Part shown: in pieces, positions 1 to 5,935 of the stretch
How the letters are laid out: each line of letters opens with the position of its first letter
Position numbering within the stretch: the stretch's first letter is position 1
Origin: Deltaproteobacteria bacterium
GTDB lineage: Bacteria > Desulfobacterota > Binatia > UBA9968
Length of the DNA stretch: 6,416 nt
Direction of reading: 5' to 3'
Assembly (NCBI GenBank): GCA_020027655.1
Contig: JAHKKJ010000214.1
Location: 1-6,416 of the forward strand
Made by a program: the position numbers and the translations under genes
The notes under the pieces: model-generated
The model's input: only the letters and a program-made list of their open reading frames with translations
Database searches by the model: none
What the model was told of the DNA's origin: nothing

Positions 1-97
1 CTTCGGGCGGCAGCATCTGCTCCAGGCTTTTAAAGTGAGGGCGATCGGCGGTCGCCGGGGATAGGATGCCGATGTGAACTTTTTGTGGTGTAACCAT
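1..97 (-). CDS. Arylmalonate decarboxylase / Asp-Glu racemase-like protein, N-terminal fragment (cut by window edge)
   Basis: Only the first 32 codons are inside the window; the gene runs off the left edge. The translation begins MVTPQKVHIGILSPA and continues to a PHFKSLEQMLPPE stretch. It aligns residue for residue, without gaps, with the N-terminus of the complete protein at 5219-5935: K6, IG at 9-10, S13, PH at 20-21, S24, P30 and E32 are shared. A K-x-x-IG start followed by a loop is the usual first beta strand of the Asp/Glu racemase, maleate isomerase and arylmalonate decarboxylase superfamily. A GAGGG ribosome-binding sequence lies about 10 bases before the ATG. The reaction cannot be known, because the catalytic positions lie outside the window. 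It is co-directional with the sugar dehydrogenase gene but 190 bp from it, with a repeat between, so co-transcription is uncertain. The assignment rests mainly on similarity to the second copy. Confidence 0.62.
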   Translation of the reverse strand, partial: MVTPQKVHIGILSPATADRPHFKSLEQMLPPE

Positions 98-166
98 AGA
101 TGTGGTTCCCTCTAAACGAATTTGATTTGGGACAGAGCCACTGCAAAAGCAAAAGCACATGAAATA

Positions 167-237
167 TCTCGCGCAAAGACGCGAAGCACGCCAAGGTGGG
201 ACAAGTCGGAAACATTTTCTTCGCGAACTCAGCGAGA
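167..237. repeat. Imperfect inverted repeat in intergenic DNA
   Basis: The arms are 167-186 (TCTCGC...ACGCGAAG) and 219-237, whose reverse complement begins TCTCGC and ends TCGCGAAG. The loop is about 32 bases. The arms match at their outer six and inner seven bases and diverge between. The sequence style (gcaaagacgcgaag) resembles the dispersed noncoding repeats found in spacers of many environmental genomes. It lies between the stop of the sugar dehydrogenase gene and the start of the racemase-like gene, so it could form a hairpin in that transcript. There is no T-tract typical of an intrinsic terminator. Confidence 0.5.
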
Positions 238-287
238 GAAAAACGGCATTGGCAAAAACGCAAAATTCCGCGAAGAAACTGCGCTGA

Positions 288-1577
288 TCACCGAGACGCG
301 GTGACGCGCCACATTTTTCCGCCGCTGTCGTCGGCCACCAGCAATGATCCGTCCGGCAATTCCGTGACGCCCACCGGGCGGCCATAGGCTTCGAATTTAC
401 TTTCGTCGGCGATGAATCCGGTGAGGATATCTTCCATAGGGCCCGCCGGCTGGCCGTTTTCGAATGGGACAAAGGCAACATTATAGCCTACCATCTTGGA
501 GCGGTTCCACGAACCGTGCATGCCGATGAAGGCGCCGCCTTGATAGCGTCGGGGCAAAGCCTTGCCGCGATAGAAAGCCAGCCCCAGCGCCGCGACGTGG
601 GAGCCCACCGCGTAGTCGGGCTTGATCGCTTTGGCTACGAGATCGGGCCGCTGGCCTTTCTTGCGCGGGTCTTCATTCTGGCCAAAGTAAGAGAAGGGCC
701 AGCCGTAGAAGGCGCCTTCCTTGACGCTGGTCAAATAATCGGGGACCAGATCGTCGCCCAAAAGATCGCGCTCGTTGACGACCGTCCATAAGACATTCGT
801 TTGCGGCTCCCAATCCATTCCAACCGGATTGCGCAGTCCGGTGGCGAAAATCCGCATGCCGCTGCCGTCGGGATTGATCTCTAGAATCCCGGCGCGCCGC
901 TGATCCTTTTCCCAACCATTTTCCTCATCGACGTTGGACGCCGAGCCCACCGCGATGTAGATTTTGCGGCCGGTGCGGTCGGCGATAAGGTTGCGCGTGT
1001 AGTGCCCGCCGGCTGGCAGGTCGAGAATTTTCTCCCCCTTGCCATCGATTTTCGTTTGGCCCGTGCGGTAGGGGAAGCGTACCACTCCATCGGTGTTCGC
1101 CACGTAAAACCAGTTGCCCACGAGCAGCATGCCGTGGGGCATATTGAGGCCGGTCAAGAAAACTTCACGGATGTCCGGCTTGCCGTCTTTATTGGTGTCT
1201 CTGAACAAAGTGATTCGATTCGCCGATTTCTCCGGCCGATCGGCCCGGCCAGGCCACTCGCGAGTCGCCTCAACCACTAATATGTCTCCGTTGGGCAAGA
1301 CGTACGCCTGACGCGGATTGTCGAGATTTTCAGCGAAGAGGCTCACCTCGAAGCCGGGCGCGGCCGCCGGCATTTTGCCTTTGGGCCAGCCGATAACTTT
1401 GGAGTTGTTGCGCGCTGACGGTGTGTCGAAAGGAGCGGGCAGTTGAAGTTTGTCAGACGGGCCCGTACCCACCGCGTATTGGCGGTTGCCAACACTGGTT
1501 TGGGTCGTGGCTGCGCAGGACAAGAGGAATGACGCGGCGATTACCTGACTCATCTGAAATAGATGACGATGCACCAT
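288..1577 (-). CDS. PQQ-type glucose/sorbosone dehydrogenase family lipoprotein (COG2133-like)
   Basis: This is a complete 429-residue protein. The N-terminus is a signal peptide with a likely lipobox (FLLSC, Cys21), so the mature protein is probably an outer- or inner-membrane lipoprotein facing the periplasm. The body has the repeating beta-propeller pattern of soluble-type PQQ sugar dehydrogenases: YVLPNGDILVVE blade motifs, LNMPHGM, AGGHYTRNL with His192, GLRNPVGMDW with Arg249, a GMHGSWNRS segment (352-360) and a final LPDGSLLVADDSGGKMWRV blade. His192 and Arg249 are at places resembling the catalytic His and PQQ-contacting Arg of Acinetobacter soluble glucose dehydrogenase; this comparison is from memory. 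Family members oxidise sugars such as aldoses or sorbosone with PQQ, but many homologues have unknown substrates. The start has a strong AAGGAGG site eight bases upstream. It is divergent from the UbiD gene. Confidence 0.88.
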   Translation of the reverse strand: MVHRHLFQMSQVIAASFLLSCAATTQTSVGNRQYAVGTGPSDKLQLPAPFDTPSARNNSKVIGWPKGKMPAAAPGFEVSLFAENLDNPRQAYVLPNGDILVVEATREWPGRADRPEKSANRITLFRDTNKDGKPDIREVFLTGLNMPHGMLLVGNWFYVANTDGVVRFPYRTGQTKIDGKGEKILDLPAGGHYTRNLIADRTGRKIYIAVGSASNVDEENGWEKDQRRAGILEINPDGSGMRIFATGLRNPVGMDWEPQTNVLWTVVNERDLLGDDLVPDYLTSVKEGAFYGWPFSYFGQNEDPRKKGQRPDLVAKAIKPDYAVGSHVAALGLAFYRGKALPRRYQGGAFIGMHGSWNRSKMVGYNVAFVPFENGQPAGPMEDILTGFIADESKFEAYGRPVGVTELPDGSLLVADDSGGKMWRVTASR

Positions 1578-1585
1578 AGAGTCGT

Positions 1586-1592
1586 CCTCCTT
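1586..1592 (-). promoter_or_regulatory. Ribosome-binding site of the sugar dehydrogenase gene
   Basis: On the minus strand this reads AAGGAGG, a near-perfect Shine-Dalgarno sequence, with eight bases to the ATG at 1577. It supports that start and therefore the lipoprotein signal peptide. Confidence 0.8.
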
Positions 1593-1637
1593 CTATCGAT
1601 TCTATTCGATCACGCCGGTTTGGATGACGGGCACTAT

Positions 1638-1643
1638 ATAATA
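1638..1643 (-). promoter_or_regulatory. Possible -10 element for the sugar dehydrogenase gene
   Basis: The minus strand reads TATTAT (five of six bases of TATAAT) inside the AT-rich patch 1635-1644, about 60 bases before the dehydrogenase start. No convincing -35 hexamer lies 17 bases upstream. The same patch reads TATAAT on the plus strand at 1637-1642, also without a -35 partner, so direction is uncertain. This is a weak candidate. Confidence 0.2.
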
Positions 1644-1722
1644 ACCATCGGCCATCAGGAAGTGGGAAACCCGACAGTTGTATAGGTACCCGGTCCAGTC
1701 TAAGATCGCCCCGACTCGTTAG

Positions 1723-1894
1723 CAGGCTGCTGAAAAAAACTCATATGCTTCGTTGCGCTCAATCGCCACGCTCCATTTGGCTTATGGCGTATGGCTTATA
1801 GCGTATGGTTCGTATGGTCAAAGCTATATGCCATAAGCTATCAGCCATATGCGAACTACGTGCGCCTTGGCTCTGAGTCTTCTTCAGCAGCCTG
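1723..1894. repeat. 172-bp nested inverted repeat (MITE-like noncoding element)
   Basis: The outer arms are 1723-1743 and 1874-1894: CAGGCTGCTGAA, two short A-rich variants, then ACTCA, matching in 19 of 21 positions as inverted copies. Inside, TGGCTTATGGCGTA (1778-1791) is followed directly by TGGCTTATAGCGTA (1792-1805) and a decayed third copy (1806-1817). The stretch 1822-1855 (GCTATATGCCATAAGCTAT and onward) is their inverted counterpart. The whole element can therefore fold into one long, imperfect hairpin. There is no transposase and no obvious target-site duplication. The CAGGCTGCTGAA end is, from memory, a common motif in spacers of environmental genomes. The right half contains an in-frame ATG (1849) that falsely extends the UbiD reading frame. 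Confidence 0.75.
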
Positions 1895-1921
1895 TAATCA
1901 GAGTTTTTCACACACTTCTGC

Positions 1922-1927
1922 AGGAGG
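1922..1927 (+). promoter_or_regulatory. Ribosome-binding site that sets the UbiD start
   Basis: AGGAGG lies five bases before the ATG at 1933. The in-frame ATG at 1849 lies inside the inverted repeat and has no such site, so translation should begin at 1933. Confidence 0.8.
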
Positions 1928-1932
1928 TAGGA

Positions 1933-3354
1933 ATGCTCTATCGCGACTTGCGCGGCTGGCTTGACGGGGTCGAATCATTCGGCGAACTCAGGGTGGTGGA
2001 GGGCGCTGACTGGAATCAGGAAATCGGCGCTGTTGCTGAAGTTGCGGCACGGTCAGAGACGCCGCCGGCAGTGCTGTTCGACAAAATCAAAGACTACCCC
2101 GCCGGCCGGCGCGTTCTAACCGGCATTCACAATCCCACCCTCAAGCGACAATGCCTGACCAATCACCTGCCGCTTGATTACACGCGCGACCAGTTCATCG
2201 ACGCGTGGAAGAAACGGCTCAACCATCCTAGTTTTCTGCCGCCGCGAGTTGTCGACTCGGGCCCGTTGATGGAAAACGTTTTCGAAGGGAAGGAGATCGA
2301 CCTTCTTTCACTGCCGGTTCCTTTCTGGCACGAAGGTGACGGCGGGAGATATATCGGCACGCTTGATGTCACGATCAGCCGCGATCCGGAAGAAGGCTGG
2401 GTGAACCTGGGTTGCTACCGCGTGATGGTGCACGACCGCGATACCTTGGCGCTTTACATGTCGCCGGGACATCATGGCAACATTCACCGGCAGAAGTACT
2501 TCGACCAGGGAAAACCGTTTCCAGTGGCGATCAGTTTCGGTCCCGATCCTTTGCTATGGTACTTCGGCCAGATGGACGTCCCGCCTGGCGAGTCGGAATA
2601 CGACTATGCCGGCGGGATTCGCGGCGAGCCCTTCGAGGTCATTTTAGGGGAACACACAAAGCTGCCGATCCCGGCGTACTCCGAAGTCGCGGTGGAAGGC
2701 GAGGTCATACCCGGAACGAAAATTCCCGAAGGACCGTTCGGCGAGTTCACCGGTTACTACGCCGGCGGTCTCCGTTCTGAACCGATACTCAAAGTGAAGC
2801 GCCTCATGTATCGCAACGATCCGATCATCACCGGCGCGCCGCCTTATCGTCCGTCGGCCGGAGCAGAGAATAATCTGATCCGCGCTGCCTACGTATGGGA
2901 CTACCTGGACAAGGCCGGCGTCCCGGATGTAAGGGGAGTCGCCTACTATCAGACGCGCCTGCTGGTGGTGGTGGCGATCAAGCAGCGCTATCCCGGTCAC
3001 GCGAGGCAGGCGGCGTTGATCGCGTCCCAGTGCCACGCGGCTGCGCTCTTGACCCGTTACATCGTAGTGGTAGACGAAGATATCGACATCTGGGACAGCA
3101 ACGAGCTGCTCTGGGCGCTATGCACGAGAACCGATCCGGTGAAGGACATCGATATCCTGCGGCGCTGCTGGAGCAATCCCATTGACCCGATTATCCCGCC
3201 CAGCGAGCGCGGCTTTCAGTCCCGTGGCATCATCGATGCATGCCGTCCCTATGAATGGATGAACGAGTTTCCCGCGGTGTCGGGCGCGAGCGCGGAGCTG
3301 AAGGAAAAGGTCATCAAGAAATTCGGCGCGAGTCTGACAGGGAAAAGGAACTAG
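1933..3354 (+). CDS. UbiD-family prenylated-FMN-dependent decarboxylase
   Basis: This is a 473-residue protein, the usual size for UbiD-family enzymes, which reversibly decarboxylate aromatic or alpha,beta-unsaturated acids using prenylated FMN in the cytoplasm. The family signature is clear. PEGPFGEFTGYY carries Glu266 and Glu271, equivalent to the catalytic Glu pair of Fdc1 (EGPFGE). GCYRVMVHD carries Arg163, a candidate for the third member of the Arg-Glu-Glu catalytic set. SPGHHGNIHRQKY (177-189) lies in the metal/cofactor region, and YDYAGGIRGEPFEV follows. The longer reading frame starting at 1849 would add 28 residues encoded by a repeat, so 1933 is preferred. The substrate is not readable; it could be a hydroxybenzoate, phenylacrylate or heteroaromatic acid. 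No ubiX-type prenyl-FMN synthase gene is in the window, so cofactor must come from elsewhere. A co-directional solute-binding protein follows 133 bp downstream. Confidence 0.93.
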   Translation: MLYRDLRGWLDGVESFGELRVVEGADWNQEIGAVAEVAARSETPPAVLFDKIKDYPAGRRVLTGIHNPTLKRQCLTNHLPLDYTRDQFIDAWKKRLNHPSFLPPRVVDSGPLMENVFEGKEIDLLSLPVPFWHEGDGGRYIGTLDVTISRDPEEGWVNLGCYRVMVHDRDTLALYMSPGHHGNIHRQKYFDQGKPFPVAISFGPDPLLWYFGQMDVPPGESEYDYAGGIRGEPFEVILGEHTKLPIPAYSEVAVEGEVIPGTKIPEGPFGEFTGYYAGGLRSEPILKVKRLMYRNDPIITGAPPYRPSAGAENNLIRAAYVWDYLDKAGVPDVRGVAYYQTRLLVVVAIKQRYPGHARQAALIASQCHAAALLTRYIVVVDEDIDIWDSNELLWALCTRTDPVKDIDILRRCWSNPIDPIIPPSERGFQSRGIIDACRPYEWMNEFPAVSGASAELKEKVIKKFGASLTGKRN

Positions 3355-3359
3355 AAGAA

Positions 3360-3457
3360 CACCGCAAAGAACGCAGAGAGCGCAGAGAAAAATTTCGAAA
3401 TTCGAATTTCGGAATTCGAATTGTTTCCGACTCCGCGTCCTCAGCGCCTCCGCGGTG
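3360..3457. repeat. 98-bp imperfect inverted repeat with AT-rich palindromic core
   Basis: The outer arms are 3360-3387 (CACCGCAAAGAACGCAGAGA and onward) and 3431-3457, whose reverse complement starts CACCGCGGAGGCGCTGAGG. Roughly 20 of 28 positions match. The core, about 3394-3420, is built from TTCGAA/AATTCGAA units and is itself nearly palindromic. The element begins five bases after the UbiD stop and ends with a GTG at 3455 that falsely extends the next gene. It could form a hairpin at the end of the UbiD transcript. Its arms resemble the 167-237 element in style (gcaaagacgcg versus gcaaagaacgc). Confidence 0.7.
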
Positions 3458-3475
3458 AAATCTCCGAATCCTGCG

Positions 3476-3481
3476 AAAGGG
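3476..3481 (+). promoter_or_regulatory. Ribosome-binding site that sets the binding-protein start
   Basis: AAAGGG lies six bases before the ATG at 3488. The in-frame GTG at 3455 is the last codon of the inverted repeat arm and lacks a site. The ATG places MKLKF directly at the start of a normal signal peptide. Confidence 0.6.
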
Positions 3482-3487
3482 ATTTTG

Positions 3488-4444
3488 ATGAAACTGAAAT
3501 TCTCGTTGCAAATCATCTTGGCATCTGTCGCTCTTCTGATCTTAGTATCCCCCGCATTCGTCCACTGCCAAGAGACCAAGAAGCCGTTGGAAAAAGTTCG
3601 GCTCACGGTGCCGGCGAAATCGTTGACGTTCGTCCCTTACTATTTCGGCAAGTCACAGAGGCTTTATGAGAAAGAGGGAATCGATCTGGAGCTCATCGTT
3701 ATGCGACCACCGATTGGCGTCACCGCTCTACAGGCAGGAGAGGTCGATTATTCTGCGGCCGGCGGCCTATCGGTCCGCGCGACGATGAAAGGGCTTCCAA
3801 TCAGAACGATTATGTTTATCCAGACCCGGCTAAGCTTCAGCCTCATCGGTCAGCCGGGAATGGTGCCGGCAAGGATAAAAAACGTCGCCGTCAGCGGGAT
3901 CGGGTCGTTGGCGCACTATGCCGCCATCACAGTCATGAAAAGATTGGGCAATGAGAAAGTCGCCTACATTTCGACCAATACGACGGGTAACAGTTACACC
4001 GCCTTATTGGGGAAAGCCGCGGACGCTGTAATCCTCACCCCGCCGTACACTTCCATGGCGACCCTGGCCGGCTATGCAGACTTAGGGAACACGTTCGACG
4101 TGCGGGATTTGCAGGGAGGTTTGGTTACGAGAACGGCTCACATTCAGGATCACCGTGAGCAAGCAAAATCGATGATTCGGGCGACGCTTCGGAGCATGGA
4201 TATCATTATGAAAAATGAGGCCGAAATAGTCGCTTATCTGCAAAAGGATTTTGGGTTGGAGCCGAAAATAGCCACCGACACTTATAAGATCTTAAAACAA
4301 GTCGTGAATTTCGACGGCGACATCGAGGAGCCCGTCTTTAGATCTATCATCGATAAAATCCGGCAGGAGTCCGGCATGACCGCCGAAATTCCTGCGGACC
4401 GACTCGTCGATTTGTCGCTCTTGCGCGAAGCGCGGAAGCGATAA
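3488..4444 (+). CDS. NMT1/THI5-like (SsuA/TauA family) periplasmic solute-binding protein
   Basis: This is a 318-residue protein with a clear signal peptide: MKLK, a hydrophobic run from about residue 9 to 20, then SPAFVHC with probable cleavage near residues 23-27. The mature part matches the two-lobe fold of NMT1/THI5-like binding proteins. It starts with a strand and KSLTFVPYYFGKSQRLYEKEGIDLELIVM, then VTALQAGEVDYSAAGG (ligand-scanning segment), GLPIRTIMF, VAVSGIGSLAHYAAITVMKRLG at the second-lobe start, and YTALLGKAADAVILTPPYTSMA. Relatives deliver nitrate, sulfonates, taurine, thiamine precursors or aromatic acids to ABC transporters. No permease or ATPase gene is next to it, so it is an orphan receptor here. 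Its position after a decarboxylase gene suggests an organic acid ligand, but that is only inference. A GTG start at 3455 is possible but unlikely. Confidence 0.87.
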   Translation: MKLKFSLQIILASVALLILVSPAFVHCQETKKPLEKVRLTVPAKSLTFVPYYFGKSQRLYEKEGIDLELIVMRPPIGVTALQAGEVDYSAAGGLSVRATMKGLPIRTIMFIQTRLSFSLIGQPGMVPARIKNVAVSGIGSLAHYAAITVMKRLGNEKVAYISTNTTGNSYTALLGKAADAVILTPPYTSMATLAGYADLGNTFDVRDLQGGLVTRTAHIQDHREQAKSMIRATLRSMDIIMKNEAEIVAYLQKDFGLEPKIATDTYKILKQVVNFDGDIEEPVFRSIIDKIRQESGMTAEIPADRLVDLSLLREARKR

Positions 4445-4574
4445 GACAGACAAGGAGAGTGGGAGACGGACGGAGAGACAAGGAGACAAGGACACAGGGG
4501 AGACAAGAAGACAAGGAGAGACAAAAAGACTGGGAGAGAGAAGAAGACTGGGAGACGGGGAGATCGAGCGAGAG
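4445..4574. repeat. Purine-rich, T-poor tandem repeat tract (AGACAAGGAG units)
   Basis: About 130 bases directly after the binding-protein stop consist almost entirely of A, G and C on the plus strand, with only four T residues. AGACAAGGAG or close variants begin at 4448, 4476, 4484, 4501, 4509 and 4519, so unit spacing is irregular at 8-10 bases in the dense part, with GACTGGGAGA variants further on. It has no coding potential: the minus-strand reading frame across it is a serine/leucine-rich artefact. The remaining spacer to 4649 shows nothing recognisable. Confidence 0.75.
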
Positions 4575-4649
4575 CTGATTTGCCAGTCGATGTCTTGCGT
4601 CGCACGCAGGAGGGCTAGTAGAATCCGGTCAGATCCAAACTTTATATGT

Positions 4650-4655
4650 GGGAGG
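4650..4655 (+). promoter_or_regulatory. Ribosome-binding site that sets the TPR-protein start
   Basis: GGGAGG lies seven bases before the ATG at 4663. The alternative in-frame GTG at 4648 overlaps this site, so it is not the start. Confidence 0.7.
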
Positions 4656-4662
4656 CTGTCCT

Positions 4663-5127
4663 ATGAAGTTTCTATTGTGCGTCCTTGCGTTACTGCTGAG
4701 TCTTTCCCTGGTTCCGACTCTGGCGCTGGCGGACTTGCCCGCACCAAGGTCGACGCCTGAGAATCCTAATATGGCCGCGGGGCGCAAGGCCATCGAAGCG
4801 AAGGATTTTAAGGCGGCTGTGGGATATTTAACCAAAGCCGTCTCGGAAGAGCCAAACAACGCCGACGCGCAAAACATGCTTGGTTACAGTTACCGCAAGG
4901 TCGGAACGTTTGACAAATCGATGGAGCATTACCAAAAGGCGCTGAAGATAGACACCAGTCATCGCAGCGCGCATGAATATCTGGGCGAGTTGTATCTCGA
5001 CATGAACCAACTCGATAATGCGGAAAAGCAGCTCGCTGCCCTAAAAAAGGCGTGCCCCTTCTTTGGAAAATGCGAAGAGTACGAAGATCTGAAGGCGGCG
5101 ATCGACAAATACAAGACGAAGAAGTAG
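4663..5127 (+). CDS. Exported tetratricopeptide-repeat (TPR) protein with C-terminal cysteine pair
   Basis: This is a small, 154-residue protein. A signal peptide (MKFLLCVLALLLSL, cleavage predicted at ALA|D, after Ala23) directs it to the periplasm. The rest is about three TPR helix pairs: roughly 38-65 (AAGRKAIEAKDFKAAVGYLTKAV), 66-99 (ADAQNMLGYSYRKVGTFDKSMEHYQKALKID) and 100-130 (AHEYLGELYLDMNQLDNAEKQLAALKK). Conserved small and aromatic residues (G74, Y75, A93, G108, Y111) sit at the usual TPR positions. After the last repeat comes CPFFGKC (Cys131 and Cys137) followed by EEYEDLKAAIDKY. A cysteine pair in this place, resembling CPFGCEE, recurs, from memory, in small exported TPR proteins and may form a disulfide. 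TPRs mediate protein contacts; the partner is unknown. It stands between the binding-protein and decarboxylase-like genes. Confidence 0.85.
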   Translation: MKFLLCVLALLLSLSLVPTLALADLPAPRSTPENPNMAAGRKAIEAKDFKAAVGYLTKAVSEEPNNADAQNMLGYSYRKVGTFDKSMEHYQKALKIDTSHRSAHEYLGELYLDMNQLDNAEKQLAALKKACPFFGKCEEYEDLKAAIDKYKTKK

Positions 5128-5148
5128 GTCTTTGAGATAGAGTAGGTT

Positions 5149-5176
5149 GGTTTCAGGTTTCGGGTTTAAGTTTCAG
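5149..5176. repeat. Heptamer tandem repeat (GGTTTCA type), four units
   Basis: Four consecutive 7-bp units read GGTTTCA, GGTTTCG, GGTTTAA and GTTTCAG in the 91-bp spacer between the TPR gene and the next gene. Decay is one or two bases per unit. No function is evident. Confidence 0.5.
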
Positions 5177-5203
5177 AGCCGCTCCAGACGCTAAGCAAAG
5201 TCC

Positions 5204-5210
5204 GGTGGAG
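5204..5210 (+). promoter_or_regulatory. Ribosome-binding site that sets the start of the decarboxylase-like gene
   Basis: GGTGGAG lies eight bases before the ATG at 5219. The TTG at 5213, two codons earlier, would leave only two bases of spacing. Starting at 5219 also makes the N-terminus line up from Met1 with the paralogue at 1-97. Confidence 0.65.
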
Positions 5211-5218
5211 ATTTGATC

Positions 5219-5935
5219 ATGGCGGAGACGATTAAGGCGAAGATAGGCTTTGTCAGCGGTGGTAGTAACGCGATGCCGCATTACGGTAGCTTTCTACCTT
5301 TGGTTCCGAGCGAGATAAAGTTAGAACATGAGGGATTGGAGCTTTACCGGGAGTCGCTCTACCAGATCGCGGACAAGAAGGAAGTCATCGTTCGCCGAGT
5401 GCAAGAGTTTGTGAGGAACAATGATTGGGACGGCGTCATTCTTACCGCTGCGCCGACGGAAGTCCTCAACCCGGGATTGTTCAATGATCTGAACGCCGCA
5501 TTGTCCGTCCCGTTCACGACGGCATTGCATGCATGCGTCGCGGCCCTGAGCGTCTATTCGGCGAAGCGAGTGCTTCTACTGACGCCCTTCGATGAAAGAC
5601 TGAATGATTTGATCTGCCGGCATCTCGAAGGCAAGGGGGTTGCCGCCGTGGCCCCGCACCCGTTTGCAGAATTAGGCGTGCCCAAACGCATGACCCCCGA
5701 TGAAGTGTTCGCGCTCACGAAGGAATGTCTGAATCCTGCGGACCCTGTTGATGCGATTTATTTTCAGGGCGCTGTTCTTGACCCGATCAAGGTCTTACAA
5801 AAGATTGAAACAGAGCTTGGGTTGACGGTCATTGCCAGCAACCCCGCGATGCTATGGTATGTGCTGTCAAAGCTAGCGCTTGCCTATCCAATGAGCGGCT
5901 ATGGAAGGTTGCTGCGGGAGTGGCCGAAGTTGTAG
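5219..5935 (+). CDS. Arylmalonate decarboxylase / maleate isomerase-like protein lacking the catalytic cysteines
   Basis: The 238 residues match the length of Bordetella arylmalonate decarboxylase (about 240). Compared from memory with that enzyme, the framework is conserved: KIGFVSGG at the first strand, DWDGVILTAAPTEV (69-82), VPFTTALHACVAAL (97-110), KRVLLLTPFDERLND (116-130), VDAIYFQGAVLD (177-188), GLTVIASNPAMLWYVL (201-216) and the C-terminal GYGRL (227-231). The superfamily uses one or two cysteines for proton transfer. In this protein the decarboxylase Cys188 position falls at Gly184 (QGA) and the racemase first-Cys position at Ala78. The oxyanion-hole Tyr126 position is Phe124. The three cysteines present (106, 133, 170) are elsewhere. 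It may be an inactive homologue, use different chemistry, or bind a ligand. The stop codon lies inside a 29-bp palindrome. It is last in the plus-strand series. Confidence 0.85.
   Translation: MAETIKAKIGFVSGGSNAMPHYGSFLPLVPSEIKLEHEGLELYRESLYQIADKKEVIVRRVQEFVRNNDWDGVILTAAPTEVLNPGLFNDLNAALSVPFTTALHACVAALSVYSAKRVLLLTPFDERLNDLICRHLEGKGVAAVAPHPFAELGVPKRMTPDEVFALTKECLNPADPVDAIYFQGAVLDPIKVLQKIETELGLTVIASNPAMLWYVLSKLALAYPMSGYGRLLREWPKL

Larger units (their letters stand above)
1578..1932. other. Divergent intergenic region between sugar dehydrogenase and UbiD genes
   Basis: This 355-bp spacer holds no credible gene. From left to right it carries the dehydrogenase ribosome-binding site, an AT-rich patch at 1635-1644, about 75 bp without clear signal, the 172-bp nested inverted repeat at 1723-1894, and the UbiD ribosome-binding site at 1922-1927. 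Only 38 bp separate the repeat from the UbiD ATG, so the UbiD promoter is either inside the repeat or to its left. Confidence 0.6.

Noticed and set aside
30..387. Short frames on both strands across the left intergenic region
   Set aside because: They cross the 167-237 repeat and the ends of the two minus-strand genes, and show no family features.
1723..1894. Insertion sequence with its own transposase
   Set aside because: The element is only 172 bp and contains no transposase reading frame.
3118..3606. Minus-strand frame with LCALCVLCG and FEFRNSNFEI wording
   Set aside because: It is produced by the 3360-3457 inverted repeat and overlaps the UbiD and binding-protein genes; there is no protein-family signal.
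4445..4574. CRISPR array
   Set aside because: Units are 8-10 bases with no unique spacers of constant length.
4282..4605. Minus-strand Ser/Leu/Pro-rich frames resembling a secreted protein
   Set aside because: They are translations of the purine-rich repeat tract; low complexity, no conserved motif and no ribosome-binding site.
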